Assembly (NCBI RefSeq): GCF_003122365.1
Contig: NZ_CP029254.1
Location: forward strand, 4,489,501-4,553,500
Length of the DNA stretch: 64,000 nt
Source of the DNA: Streptomyces spongiicola
GTDB taxonomy: Bacteria; Actinomycetota; Actinomycetes; Streptomycetales; Streptomycetaceae
Reading direction: 5' to 3'
Part shown: positions 35,228 to 44,732 of the stretch, one piece after another
Numbering within the stretch: position 1 is the stretch's first letter
Layout of the letters: each line of letters begins with the position of its first letter
Notes under the pieces: model-generated
Seen by the model: the letters and a program-made list of their open reading frames with translations, nothing else
The model's database searches: none
What the model was told of the DNA's origin: nothing
Made by a program: the position numbers and the translations under genes

Positions 35228-36465
35228 CGGGCGTCCTCGGTGCTGCTCTTGGTCAGGTCTGCGGGGGCGGGGGCCGCAGGGCCGGCGGGAGCCGGGGCCG
35301 CCGCGGGAGGCGCTGCCGGGGCCGGCGCAGCGGTCACACCGGCAGCGGCGGTCGCAGCGGTCGCACCGGCTGCGGCGGTCGCGTACGGGTTCCGGCCGGG
35401 CGGTACGGTGGCCGGCGCATCGGCCGCGTACGGGTTCCGGCCGGGGGGCGGCGGCGCGTACCAGCCCTGCTGCGGCGCCTCGGGGACCAGCACCGCCGAG
35501 GGATCGTGCCCCAGCGGCGGCGGCTGCATCAGACCGGCCTTCTGGTCCTCCGTCGAGCGGTAGTCCACGGCCGCCTGCGTCATCCGCATATAGGCCTCCT
35601 CCAGGGAGGCCTGGTGCGGCGAGAGTTCCCACAACCGCACGTCGGCCTCGTGCGCGAGATCGCTGATGGCGGGCAGCGCGAGGCCGGTCACCCGCAGCGC
35701 CCCGTCCGGCTCCGGCATGACCTGGCCGCCGGCCTCGGTGAGGACGACGCTCAGCTTCTCCCGCTGCTGCGGCTCGGTCTGCGGGGTCCGCACCCGTGCG
35801 AAGCCCGCCGAGTTGTGCGCGATGAAGTCCTTCACGCTCATGTCGGCGAGCAGCCGACCGCGCCCGATGACGATCAGGTGGTCGGCGGTGAGGGCCATCT
35901 CGCTCATCAGGTGGGAGGAGACGAACACGGTACGGCCCTCGGAGGCCAGTTGCTTCATCAGATTGCGCACCCAGAGGATGCCCTCCGGGTCGAGGCCGTT
36001 GACCGGTTCGTCGAACAGCAGCACCTGAGGGTCGCCCAGCAGGGCCGCGGCGATGCCGAGACGCTGCCCCATGCCCAGCGAGAAGCCCTTCGACCGGCGC
36101 CTGGCGACGTCCTGGAGGCCCACGACCCCGAGGACCTCGTCGACCCGGCGGGCCGGGATGCCGGACAGCTGGGCGAGCGAGAGCAGATGGCTGCGGGCGC
36201 TCCGGCCGCCGTGCACCGCCTTGGCGTCGAGCAGGGCCCCGACCTGACGCGGCGCGTTGGGCAGCTTCCGGAACGGGTGGCCGCCGATCGTGACATGGCC
36301 GGAGGTCGGCTGATCGAGGCCGAGGATCATCCGCATCGTCGTCGACTTGCCCGAGCCGTTCGGCCCGAGGAAGCCGGTGACGGCCCCGGGCCGCACCTGG
36401 AAGGAAAGGTCGTACACGGCCGTCTTGGCGCCGTAGCGCTTCGTCAGACCGACTGCCTCGATCAT
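35224..36465 (-). CDS. ABC transporter ATP-binding protein with Ala/Pro-rich C-terminal tail
   Basis: A 413-aa ATPase. Walker A is GPNGSGKST, the signature reads FSLGMGQRLGIA, Walker B LLFDEPVNGLDPEG, and the switch His lies in VFVSSHLMSEM. These cover about residues 1-220; a DUF4162-like region extends to 310. The last 100 residues are low-complexity Ala/Pro with two near-identical PPGRNPYA segments, unusual for an ABC ATPase. It is operonic with the downstream permease. Confidence 0.9.
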   Translation of the reverse strand: MIEAVGLTKRYGAKTAVYDLSFQVRPGAVTGFLGPNGSGKSTTMRMILGLDQPTSGHVTIGGHPFRKLPNAPRQVGALLDAKAVHGGRSARSHLLSLAQLSGIPARRVDEVLGVVGLQDVARRRSKGFSLGMGQRLGIAAALLGDPQVLLFDEPVNGLDPEGILWVRNLMKQLASEGRTVFVSSHLMSEMALTADHLIVIGRGRLLADMSVKDFIAHNSAGFARVRTPQTEPQQREKLSVVLTEAGGQVMPEPDGALRVTGLALPAISDLAHEADVRLWELSPHQASLEEAYMRMTQAAVDYRSTEDQKAGLMQPPPLGHDPSAVLVPEAPQQGWYAPPPPGRNPYAADAPATVPPGRNPYATAAAGATAATAAAGVTAAPAPAAPPAAAPAPAGPAAPAPADLTKSSTEDAR

Positions 36466-36604
36466 TGCTCCAGCCCCATCGACAGGTCAGGTCGTCGGGG
36501 CACGGCCGCATACGGCCGCAGCCCCCCGTAAGAGTTAGGAGGATATCCGGGGGCTGACGGTTCCGGCCAAGGAGGACGGGCGCCCGGTCCGGGCGCCGCG
36601 CCGG

Positions 36605-37405
36605 TCAGGCGTCCCGCCTCTTCAGGACCGCGAAGCCGCCGAGCAGTGAGGCCGCCACCCAGAGCAGCATGATCCCGAGGCCGCCCCACGGCCCGTACGG
36701 GACCTCCTCGCTGTTCATCGCCTGCGGCACGACCTGCATGATCTTCGAGCCGGCCTGGTCCGGGAAGTAGCGGGCCACGTCCTTCGCGTACGGGACGGCG
36801 GCCAGGATCTGCGACACCAGGAAGAAGAACGGCATCAGGATGCCGAGCGAGAGCATCGAGCTGCGCAGCATCGCCGCGACGCCCATGGAGAAGAGCGCGA
36901 TCAGGCCCATGTACAGCCCTCCGCCGATGACCGCGCGCAGCACGTTCTCCTCGCCGATGGAGGTGGCACGCTCGCCGAGCAGGGCCTGTCCGAGGAAGAA
37001 GCTGAGGAAGCTGGTCGCCATCCCCACCACCAGCGCCAGCAGCCCGGCCACCATGATCTTGCTGAACAGGAAGGTGGCGCGCTGCGGTACGGCGGCGAGC
37101 GAGGTGCGGATCATGCCGGAGCTGTACTCCGTGCCGACCACGAGCACGCCGAAGACGACCATGGCGAGCTGGCCCAGCACCATGCCGGAGAAGCTGACGA
37201 GCGTCGGGTCGAAGGTGCTCTGCTCGGCCGGCGGCAGGTCGTCGAAGGTCGAGGCCAGCAGCGCGCAGAGCAGAGCGCTGACGGCGACCGTCACCGCGAA
37301 GGCGCTGACGAGGGTCCAGCTGGTGGAGGCGACCGTGCGGATCTTGGTCCACTCGGACCGCAGAACGGCGGGTACCGAGGCCATGGGGCCGGGCGGGGCG
37401 TGCAT
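36605..37405 (-). CDS. ABC-2 type transporter permease
   Basis: A paralogue of the permease at 34397, 266 aa, six hydrophobic helices. It shares LRSEWTKIRTVASTSWTL and GTEYSSGMIRTSL with it. Start is uncertain: ATG 37405 or ATG 37384 (MASVPAVLRSEW), neither with a clear ribosome site. It lies upstream of the ATPase gene on the same strand, 139 bp apart, so the exporter may be a heterodimer of two permeases with one ATPase. An inverted repeat (36519-36526 with 36549-36556) sits in that gap. Confidence 0.85.
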   Translation of the reverse strand: MHAPPGPMASVPAVLRSEWTKIRTVASTSWTLVSAFAVTVAVSALLCALLASTFDDLPPAEQSTFDPTLVSFSGMVLGQLAMVVFGVLVVGTEYSSGMIRTSLAAVPQRATFLFSKIMVAGLLALVVGMATSFLSFFLGQALLGERATSIGEENVLRAVIGGGLYMGLIALFSMGVAAMLRSSMLSLGILMPFFFLVSQILAAVPYAKDVARYFPDQAGSKIMQVVPQAMNSEEVPYGPWGGLGIMLLWVAASLLGGFAVLKRRDA

Positions 37406-37490
37406 GGCGTGCGGGGCCGTGCGGGGTGTGCGGGGCGTGCAATCCGTGCGGGGCCGGCGGGGTGTGCGGGCCGTGCAAGGGGGAAGGCGC

Positions 37491-37524
37491 GTGCGCCCGG
37501 TGCCTGGGCAGGCACCGGGCGCAC
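37491..37524 (-). terminator. Terminator of filP
   Basis: Perfect 16-bp stem (37491-37506 with 37509-37524) and a 2-nt loop, 28 nt beyond the filP stop. It isolates filP from the ABC genes. The sequence between it and the ABC gene is made of GTGCGGGGC repeats. Confidence 0.8.
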
Positions 37525-37552
37525 GGGGAGCGCACTGCCGTGCGCCGGGGCT

Positions 37553-38491
37553 TCAGCGGGACTGCTGGGCCGGGACGCCGCGGGAAACCGGCTCGTCGTC
37601 GGTCGGCACGCCCGTCGCGGCGACCGCCGCGCCGGTCAGCGTGGCCAGCATCTCGCGGACGTTGGTCAGCTGGGCGTTGATGGAGTCGCGACGGTTGGTG
37701 AGGGCCGCGAGCTCGCGCTCCGACTCGCTGCGGATGCGGTCCGCCTTCGCGTTCGCGTCGGCCACGATGTCCTCGGCCTGGCGCTGCGCGGTCTCGACGG
37801 TCTGCCGGGCGCGGCGCTCCGCGTCCGTGCGCAGCTTCTCGGCCTCCAGACGGAGCTGCTCCGCGCGGTGCTCGATCTCCGCGAGACGCTTCTCCGCCTT
37901 CGCCTGACGCGACGCCAGATCGCGCTCGGACTGGTCCCGGCGCTTCGCCAGGTTCGTCTCGAAGTCCGCGGCGGCCTGGGCGGCCTTGGCGCGGGTCTCC
38001 TCGAAGAGGGCGTCCGCCTCCTCGCGCTTGGACTGCGCGTCCTTCTGCGCCTCGGAGCGCAGCGAGTTGGCCTCGCCCTGGGCCTTCTCGACGATCCTGA
38101 CGCCCTCGTCCTCGGCCTTCTGCTTGCGCTCCGCGGCGAACGCCTCGGCGTCGTTGCGGACCTGCTGAGCCGCGCCCTCGGCGAGTTCGCGGTGCTGCTC
38201 GGCCGCGCGCCGGGCCTCCTCACGCAGGTCCTTGGCCTCCTCCTCGGCGAGGCGGAGGATCTTCTCCACACGTGCACCGAGCCCCGCGTAGGACGGCTCC
38301 GCTTCGTTGACCTGTGCCTGGGCGTTCTGCGTCTCGAGATGGAGCTCCTCGATGCGCTTCTCCAGCGAGGTGATTCGCGCGAGAGCGCTGTCACGGTCGG
38401 CGACGAGTTTGGTAATGCGGTCGTCCACCTGACCGCGGTCGTACCCGCGCCGCACGAGCTCGAAGCCGAAGGGGGAGGAAGTGTCGCTCAT
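37553..38491 (-). CDS. filP: Coiled-coil cytoskeletal protein FilP
   Basis: A 312-aa intermediate-filament-like protein that assembles into networks at hyphal tips and gives mechanical support under DivIVA control. The N-terminus has the DivIVA-like segment FELVRRGYDRGQVDDRI. The rest (about 20-270) is an almost uninterrupted coiled coil rich in Ala, Glu, Arg and Lys, with the heptad-hendecad pattern shared with Scy. The final 40 residues are a non-coiled tail. ATG 38491 is chosen over a longer frame that crosses the promoter. Size and linkage to scy match S. coelicolor FilP. Confidence 0.94.
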   Translation of the reverse strand: MSDTSSPFGFELVRRGYDRGQVDDRITKLVADRDSALARITSLEKRIEELHLETQNAQAQVNEAEPSYAGLGARVEKILRLAEEEAKDLREEARRAAEQHRELAEGAAQQVRNDAEAFAAERKQKAEDEGVRIVEKAQGEANSLRSEAQKDAQSKREEADALFEETRAKAAQAAADFETNLAKRRDQSERDLASRQAKAEKRLAEIEHRAEQLRLEAEKLRTDAERRARQTVETAQRQAEDIVADANAKADRIRSESERELAALTNRRDSINAQLTNVREMLATLTGAAVAATGVPTDDEPVSRGVPAQQSR

Positions 38492-38797
38492 GGGGATCCT
38501 GTCGAATGAGACCGGCTGAGGTGTTAGAGGGAATCCTAGGCGCCCGAGCGGCGTGTCATCGAGAAGATGCCCGTTTGATATGGAGAATGTCCAGCCTTTC
38601 GGGTGGCTGGTGCCGCATCGGGCAACGTTCGCCCCGTCGCGACGCCCGGCACGGCGACTCGCCCCGTTGCCGAACCAACCGAGCAGACCCACTGCGAGGT
38701 CGATCCACCGCCCCGCGATCCACCGTCCCGCGATCGCACGCACCAGACGCCGCAGGCCCCGCCCCGCGGGCGGACGGGGCTACTTTCGCAACACGCC
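38492..38797 (-). promoter_or_regulatory. filP-scy intergenic region with filP promoter and repeats
   Basis: 306 bp. A -10 box TAGGAT (minus strand, 38538-38533) is a good match for the filP promoter; no convincing -35. Two 15-bp direct repeats (38702-38716, 38717-38731) and a part copy lie mid-gap. A 6-bp GC stem (38761-38766 with 38775-38780), 17 nt after the scy stop, may be a weak terminator. Confidence 0.5.
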
Positions 38798-41700
38798 CTA
38801 GCTCTCGGAGGACTTGCCACTCGAACGGGTAATTCCTGCCGTGGCCCCCGCCTTGACGCCGCCGTCCTTGCCGCCCGGGGCCTCGAACGACTCCAGCGCC
38901 TCCAGCACGTCCTGCACCCGGGAGATCTCCGCCTGGATGTCCTCGCGCCGGCGTACCAGCACGTCCAGCTCCCGCTTGCCCTCCGCGATCATACGCTCGG
39001 CCTCGCGCTCCGCGTCCGCCTTGACCTTCTCGGCCTGCCGGACCAGCTCGGCCTTCTTCTGCTCGGCCTCCTTGAGCAGCGCCTCGGCCTTCCGCACCGC
39101 GGCGATCCGCACCTTGCCGGCCTCCGAATTGGCCTCCGACACCAGCTCCTTGGCCTTCGCCCCGGCCTCGGCCTGCTGTTCCTGAGCGGCCTTCACCAAC
39201 TGGTCGCAGCGCTCGCCCGCGGCCCTCATCTGCTCGGCGGACTCCCGTCGGGCCCGCTCGTGCAACTCCTCGACGTCGTTCTCCACGCGCCTGCGCTGCT
39301 CCTCCGCCCGCTCCCGGATGGCGGTCGCGTCGCCCCGCGCCCCCACCAGCAGCTCGTCGGCGTCCGTACGGGCCTTCTCCACCAGGGAGTTGCCCTCGAC
39401 GGTCGCCTCGGCGACCAGCCGGTCGGCCTCCTTCCGGGCCGCGCCGACCATCGTGTCCGCCTGCGCCTCGGCCTCGGTCGTGGCGCGCAGCGCCTCCTCC
39501 TGCGCCTTGGCCATCAACCGGTCGACCTGCTCGGCCGCGTCCGCGCGGCGCTTCGCCGCGTCCTTCCGGGCGGTGTCGAGCAGCCGGTCGGCCTCCTCGC
39601 GCGCCTCCGAGCGCATCCGCTCGGCGGCCCGCTCCGCGTCCCCGCGGTGCCGCTCCGCCTCGGCCCTGAGCCGGTCCGCCCGCTGCCGGGCGCTGCCCAC
39701 GGTGTCGGCCGCCTCGGCGCGCAGCCGTTCGGCTTCCGCGCCCGCCTCGGCGATGAGCTGGTCGGCCTGTTCGGCCGCGCCGGTACGGCGCTTGTCCGCC
39801 GCCTTCCTGGCCTCGTCGAGGATCTTCTCGCCGTCCGAGCGGGCGGCCGCGCGCAGTTCCTCGGCCTGGCGCTCGCCGTCCTCCCTGGCCTGCTTCGCCT
39901 CGGCGCGCAGCCGCTCCGCGTCGTGCTCGGCGAGCGACAGCAGTTCGGACGCCTCGGTCGTGACGCGGTCGGACTCCCTCGTGGCCTCGGACACCAGCCG
40001 GTCGGCCTGGGCCGCGGCCTCGGAACGCATCCGGTTGGCGTCCTCGCGGGCCTCGGCCCGGGTCCGTGCCGCGTCCTGCTCGGCGGCGGCCAGGGCGTCG
40101 GACGCGTCCGTGCGCATCCGCTGGGCGTACTCCGAGGTCTCGGTGCGCAGCCGGTCCGACTCGGCGATCGCCTCGTTGACGGTCCGCTCGGCGAGCGACC
40201 TGGCGGCCTCCGCCTCCTCGTCGGCGCGCGCCCGGACGCGGTTGGCGTCCCCGGTGGCGCGCTCGCGCTCCGCGTAGGCGTCGGCGCGGACGCGGTCCGC
40301 CTCCTCCTGGGCCTCCGTCCTGGTGCGCTCGGCCGCGTGCTCGGCGGCGCTGCGCAGCCCGGCGATCTCCTGTTCGGCCTGCTCCTGCAGACCGGACACG
40401 GAGTCCCGCACCTGCTGGGCGGTCTGCTCGGCGGCCGACACCATCTCGGTGGCGCGCCGGTCCGCCTCCTCGACCAGCCGCTGTGCCTCGGTCTGGGCGT
40501 CCTCGACGCGCCTGCGGGCGGCGGCGAGCAGTTCCTCGCTCTGCTCGCGGGCGAGTTCCCGCTCCTGGTCGGCCTCCGACCGGGCCGCGCCCAACGTCTC
40601 CTCGGCCTCCCGGCGGCGCCGGTTCGCCTCCTCCTGGGCGGCGGCGAGTGCCTCGGAGGCCTCCTGGCCGACCCGCTCGGCCGCGGAGGCGGCCTCGGTG
40701 CGCAGCCGGTCGGCGGTCTCCTTCGCCTCGGACCTCAGCCGCTCGGCCTCCGTGGCGGCCTCGGTGCGCAGCCGTACGGCGACCGCCTCGCCCTCGGCGC
40801 GGGAGGCCGAGGCGTCGGACGCGGCCTCCGTCCGCAGCCGCTGGGCCTCCTGCTCGGCCTGCTCCACCAGCCCACGGGCGCGCTCGGCCGTCTCGGCCCG
40901 CAGCCGCTCGGCCTCCTCGGCGGCCTCCCGGCGGATCCGCTCGGCCTCCGCGCGCGCCCCGGTCAGCGCCTCCTCGGCCGACGCGAGACGGGTCTCCGCC
41001 TCCGAGTGCAGCCGGGCCAGCCCGTCCGCGGCCTCGGCCCGGCGGGCGGCGACCGCGCGCTCGGTCTCCTCGCGGAGTGCGGCCGCGGCCCGCTCGGCCG
41101 CGGCCTTCACCTCGTCGGCCTGCTCCTCGGCCTCGGCGCGCAGCCGGTCCGCCTCGGTACGGGTGCGCTCCAGCGTCTCCTCGGCCTGCCGGCGCAGCGC
41201 CGTGGCCCGCTCGATGGCCTCGGTGCGGACGCGCTCGCTGTCCGCGTTGGCCTTGGACCGCACGTCGTCGGCGTCGGCCTTCGCCTTCGTCAGCAGGTCC
41301 TCGGCGGTCTTCGCCGCCTCCTCGATCTGCTGGACGGCCTCCCGGCGCGCCTCGCCGCGGATCCGCTCGCCCTCGGCGACGGCCTCGGACCTCAGCTGCT
41401 CGGCCTCGCCGCGCAGCCGCCGGGCCTCCTCCTGGAGTTCGACGGTCTTGGCGCGGTACTCCTTGGTGTCGTCCTTCGCCGCGCCCTTGAGCTCCTCGGC
41501 CGTGTCATGGGCCTCGGCGCGCAGCCGGTCCGCCTCGGTCTCGGCCTCGCGGCGGATCCGCTCGGCCTCCTCGGCGGCCTTGCGGGTGGTGTCCTTGGCG
41601 TCCTCCGACGCCTTGTCCAGGACCTCCTCGGCGGTCCGCGCGGCCTTGGCGAGCTGGGCGGCGGAGTCTTCGGCGGCGACCGTACGGGCCTTCTCGGCCG

Positions 41701-42748
41701 CCTCCGCGACGAGCTTCTCCGCCTCGGCCCTGGCGTCGGCCAGCGCCTGCTCGGCCTCGCTCTTGAGGTTCTCGGCGTCCTTGGTGGCCTCGGCGACGAG
41801 CCGGGCGATCTCCGACTTGGCGGTCCGGGCCCGCTGCTCGTTCGCCGACTCGGCGTTCGCGAGCAGCCTGCCCGCGGACTCCTTGGCCTCGGCGACCGTC
41901 TTGTCGGCCTGCGCACGGGCCTCGCGGAGCCGGTCCTCCGCCTCCTGCATCCGCTGCCCGGCGCTCCGGCCGAGTTCGGCGGCCTGCTGGCGGGCCTGGT
42001 CGGACTCGGCGGTCGTCGCGGAGCGGAGCTGCTCGGCGTGGCTGGTGGCCTCGCGGGCCTGGACGGAGGCGGCGTTCAGCAGCCGTTCGGCGTCCCTGCG
42101 GGCGCGCAGCAGGACCGACTCGGCCTCGGCGCGGGCGGTCTCCGCCTCCGAGCTGAGCCGCTGCCGGGCCTCCTCGGCGACCCGGGCGGCCTCGGCGCGG
42201 GCGGCGGCGAGCGCCTGCTCGGCCTCGGCGCGCGACTCGTCCAGCAGCCGGCGGGCCTGGGCCTCGCTGCGGGCGCGGAGCTGCTCCGCCCACGCCACGT
42301 TCTCGTTGACGTGCGCCTCGACGGTCTGCCGGCGTTCCGCCAGCTCCTGGTCGAGCCGCTGGCGGCGCTGGTTCGCCTCGGTGTGCAACTCGGCCTGCAG
42401 GCGGGCCTGGTGCTCGGCGTGCTCCTGGAGGATGCGCTGGGTCTGGGCCCGGACCTCGCGCAGCTCCCGCTCGGCGTCCGAGCGCAACTGCTCGGCCTGG
42501 ATCTGGGCGTTCCGGAGCAGTTGCTCGGCCTGGTAGCCGATGTCGGCGCTGTCGTAGGCGGGACGGGACGCGATGGTGCGGCGCGCCTCGTGGAGCTTGG
42601 CGCGCAACACCTCGACCTGGTATCCGAGGTCATCGGCGTGCTGGACGGCCTTCTCCCGCTCGGTCTTCAGCCGGTCCATCTCGGCTTCGAACCGCGAGAG
42701 GTGGTCGTCGTCAGCTCGGTGGCTCTCCTGGCGTTCGTAGCCCCGCAC
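38798..42748 (-). CDS. scy: Coiled-coil polarisome organiser Scy
   Basis: A 1316-aa protein that scaffolds the tip-organising centre of hyphae with DivIVA and FilP. The GTG at 42748 gives the start VRGYERQES. A TTG ten codons upstream lies at or before the predicted transcription start and is less likely. A short N-terminal region contains LSRFEAEMDRLKTEREKA and GYQVEVLRAKLHEARR with heptads. The remaining 1200 residues form an extended coiled coil of hendecad character. Motifs such as AEAERLRSEA, ADRLRTEAAS and RRREAEETL recur with roughly 51-residue spacing, as described for Scy. The C-terminal 30 residues are non-coiled. Confidence 0.94.
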   Translation of the reverse strand: MRGYERQESHRADDDHLSRFEAEMDRLKTEREKAVQHADDLGYQVEVLRAKLHEARRTIASRPAYDSADIGYQAEQLLRNAQIQAEQLRSDAERELREVRAQTQRILQEHAEHQARLQAELHTEANQRRQRLDQELAERRQTVEAHVNENVAWAEQLRARSEAQARRLLDESRAEAEQALAAARAEAARVAEEARQRLSSEAETARAEAESVLLRARRDAERLLNAASVQAREATSHAEQLRSATTAESDQARQQAAELGRSAGQRMQEAEDRLREARAQADKTVAEAKESAGRLLANAESANEQRARTAKSEIARLVAEATKDAENLKSEAEQALADARAEAEKLVAEAAEKARTVAAEDSAAQLAKAARTAEEVLDKASEDAKDTTRKAAEEAERIRREAETEADRLRAEAHDTAEELKGAAKDDTKEYRAKTVELQEEARRLRGEAEQLRSEAVAEGERIRGEARREAVQQIEEAAKTAEDLLTKAKADADDVRSKANADSERVRTEAIERATALRRQAEETLERTRTEADRLRAEAEEQADEVKAAAERAAAALREETERAVAARRAEAADGLARLHSEAETRLASAEEALTGARAEAERIRREAAEEAERLRAETAERARGLVEQAEQEAQRLRTEAASDASASRAEGEAVAVRLRTEAATEAERLRSEAKETADRLRTEAASAAERVGQEASEALAAAQEEANRRRREAEETLGAARSEADQERELAREQSEELLAAARRRVEDAQTEAQRLVEEADRRATEMVSAAEQTAQQVRDSVSGLQEQAEQEIAGLRSAAEHAAERTRTEAQEEADRVRADAYAERERATGDANRVRARADEEAEAARSLAERTVNEAIAESDRLRTETSEYAQRMRTDASDALAAAEQDAARTRAEAREDANRMRSEAAAQADRLVSEATRESDRVTTEASELLSLAEHDAERLRAEAKQAREDGERQAEELRAAARSDGEKILDEARKAADKRRTGAAEQADQLIAEAGAEAERLRAEAADTVGSARQRADRLRAEAERHRGDAERAAERMRSEAREEADRLLDTARKDAAKRRADAAEQVDRLMAKAQEEALRATTEAEAQADTMVGAARKEADRLVAEATVEGNSLVEKARTDADELLVGARGDATAIRERAEEQRRRVENDVEELHERARRESAEQMRAAGERCDQLVKAAQEQQAEAGAKAKELVSEANSEAGKVRIAAVRKAEALLKEAEQKKAELVRQAEKVKADAEREAERMIAEGKRELDVLVRRREDIQAEISRVQDVLEALESFEAPGGKDGGVKAGATAGITRSSGKSSES

Positions 42749-42779
42749 TGCGCGGTCCCATCCGTCCCCTGGTCGCAAC

Positions 42780-42808
42780 TCTCTACAGACGAGCGCCGTT
42801 CGCCTGAA
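42780..42808 (-). promoter_or_regulatory. Candidate scy promoter
   Basis: Minus strand TTCAGG (42808-42803), 17-nt spacer, TAGAGA (42785-42780). Transcription would start near 42773, which supports the GTG 42748 start. Confidence 0.45.
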
Positions 42809-42914
42809 CGGCCCCCCGGGGAAATGGTGTCAGATCAGTAACGAGGACGCGGCGCGGCCCCGACCCGGCCCCGGCCCGGAGCGGCCCACTCTACCGGGCC
42901 GGGAATCCCGGCGG

Positions 42915-43355
42915 TCAGTGCTCCGCTGATGAGGGGGCGGCGGAAGTGACCAGTTCGGTGAGGACTCCGTGGCAGTCCTTGGGGTGCAGGAACGTGATCC
43001 TGGAGCCCATCGAGCCGGTGCGGGGCTCGTCGTAGAGGACGCGTACGCCCTTGCCCCGGATGTCGTCGGCGGCACCGTCCACGTCCGCCGTGCCGAAGGC
43101 GATGTGGTGGACCCCCTCGCCGTTCCTCGCCAGCCACTTCCCGACCGCGGAGTCCTCGCGGGTGGGCTCGAGCAGCTGGAGGTAGGAGGCCCCGCCGTCC
43201 GAGGTCTCGTTGATCTTGAGCATGGCCTCCCGGACGCCCTGCTCCTCGTTGACCTCCGTGTGGAAGACCTCGAAGCCGTACGTGGCCCGGTAGAACTCGA
43301 CGGTCCGCTCCAGGTCGAAGCAGGCGATCCCGATGTGGTCGATTCGCGTCAGCAT
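42915..43355 (-). CDS. mce: Methylmalonyl-CoA epimerase
   Basis: A 146-aa VOC-fold enzyme interconverting (R)- and (S)-methylmalonyl-CoA, linking propionyl-CoA and succinyl-CoA. The metal ligands expected of the family can be placed: His7 (DHIGIA), Gln in YLQLLEP, His in VHHIAFG and Glu in VLTELV. ATG 43355 has GGAGG only one nt before it, so spacing is atypical. Divergent from the thiolase gene, 148 bp apart. Converges toward scy on the same strand. Confidence 0.95.
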   Translation of the reverse strand: MLTRIDHIGIACFDLERTVEFYRATYGFEVFHTEVNEEQGVREAMLKINETSDGGASYLQLLEPTREDSAVGKWLARNGEGVHHIAFGTADVDGAADDIRGKGVRVLYDEPRTGSMGSRITFLHPKDCHGVLTELVTSAAPSSAEH

Positions 43356-43503
43356 GCCTCCAGTGCAGCGCTCCCGGCGGTGGTTACGCAACGTGCGCGC
43401 GATCACACGCGCAGCCCGGTGACCCGGATGCCGACCGCTCAGTACAGTTCGAGTAAACCCTCGTTCACTCCTCAGCCGCCGTGCTGGAAGGGGATCGCCT
43501 CTC

Positions 43504-44706
43504 ATGACCGGAACGAAAAGCACCACATCCGTCATCGTCGCCGGGGCCCGCACTCCGATGGGGCGGCTGCTCGGCTCTCTGAAGTCCTTCTCCGGCGCCG
43601 ACCTGGGCGGCTTCGCCATCAAGGCCGCGCTGGACCGGGCCGGCATCGGCGGCGACCAGGTGCAGTACGTGATCATGGGCCAGGTCCTGCAGGCCGGCGC
43701 CGGGCAGATCCCGGCCCGGCAGGCGGCCGTCAAGGCGGGCATCCCGATGAGCGTCCCGGCGCTCACGGTGAACAAGGTGTGCCTGTCCGGACTCGACGCG
43801 ATCGCCCTCGCGGACCAGCTGATCCGTGCGGGTGAATTCGACATCGTCGTGGCCGGCGGCCAGGAGTCCATGACCAACGCGCCGCATCTGCTGCCGAAGT
43901 CCCGCGAGGGCTTCAAGTACGGCGCGATCGGGATGCTCGACGCCATGGCGCACGACGGTCTCACCGACTCGTTCGAGGGCATCGCCATGGGCGAGTCCAC
44001 CGAGAAGCACAACACCCGCCTCGGCATCGCCCGTCCGGAGCAGGACGAGGTCGCCGCGCTGTCCCACCAGCGCGCCGCCGCCGCACAGAAGAACGGCCTG
44101 TTCGAGGCCGAGATCACGCCCGTCGAGATCCCGCAGCGCAAGGGCGAGCCGGTCGTCTTCAGCAAGGACGAGGGTATCCGCGCCGAGACCACCGCGGAGT
44201 CGCTGGGCAAGCTGCGCCCCGCGTTCGCCAAGGACGGCACGATCACGGCCGGCACCTCCTCGCAGATCTCCGACGGCGCCGCCGCCGTGGTCGTGATGAG
44301 CAAGGCCAGGGCCGAGGAACTCGGTCTGGACTGGATCGCCGAGATCGGTGCCCACGGGAACGTCGCAGGCCCGGACAACTCGCTCCAGTCCCAGCCGTCC
44401 AACGCGATCGCGCACGCCCTGGGGAAGGAGGGCCTGGAGGTCTCGGACCTCGACCTCATCGAGATCAACGAGGCGTTCGCCGCGGTCGCCGTGCAGTCGA
44501 TGAAGGATCTCGGGGTGTCCCCGGAAAAGGTGAACGTCAACGGCGGGGCGATCGCCCTGGGCCACCCGATCGGCATGTCCGGCGCCCGTATCGTGCTCCA
44601 TCTCGCGCTGGAGCTGAGGCGGCGCGGCGGCGGGATCGGGGCGGCGGCGCTGTGCGGCGGCGGCGGCCAGGGCGACGCGCTGATCGTGCGCGTGCCGGCG
44701 AAGTAA
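43504..44706 (+). CDS. Acetyl-CoA acetyltransferase (thiolase)
   Basis: A 400-aa biosynthetic-type thiolase condensing two acetyl-CoA to acetoacetyl-CoA. The nucleophile is Cys93 (VNKVCLSGLDA), the NEAF motif follows at about 320, His354 is in GGAIALGHPIGMSGAR, and the second Cys384 is in ALCGGGGQGDA. ATG 43504 with AAGGGG upstream. It is followed 26 nt later by meaB and is likely co-transcribed. Confidence 0.95.
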   Translation: MTGTKSTTSVIVAGARTPMGRLLGSLKSFSGADLGGFAIKAALDRAGIGGDQVQYVIMGQVLQAGAGQIPARQAAVKAGIPMSVPALTVNKVCLSGLDAIALADQLIRAGEFDIVVAGGQESMTNAPHLLPKSREGFKYGAIGMLDAMAHDGLTDSFEGIAMGESTEKHNTRLGIARPEQDEVAALSHQRAAAAQKNGLFEAEITPVEIPQRKGEPVVFSKDEGIRAETTAESLGKLRPAFAKDGTITAGTSSQISDGAAAVVVMSKARAEELGLDWIAEIGAHGNVAGPDNSLQSQPSNAIAHALGKEGLEVSDLDLIEINEAFAAVAVQSMKDLGVSPEKVNVNGGAIALGHPIGMSGARIVLHLALELRRRGGGIGAAALCGGGGQGDALIVRVPAK

Positions 44707-44732
44707 GCCTCTCGGAGATCGGAGCACGCACG

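Noticed and set aside
42749..42778. TTG start of scy at 42778
   Set aside because: It lies at or upstream of the predicted transcription start from the 42780-42808 promoter; the GTG at 42748 is downstream and starts with the familiar VRGYERQ.
38603..42841. A 1412-aa open frame on the plus strand antisense to scy
   Set aside because: It is the mirror of a highly repetitive GC-rich coiled-coil gene; no ribosome site, and its Leu/Gly/Arg-rich product matches nothing.
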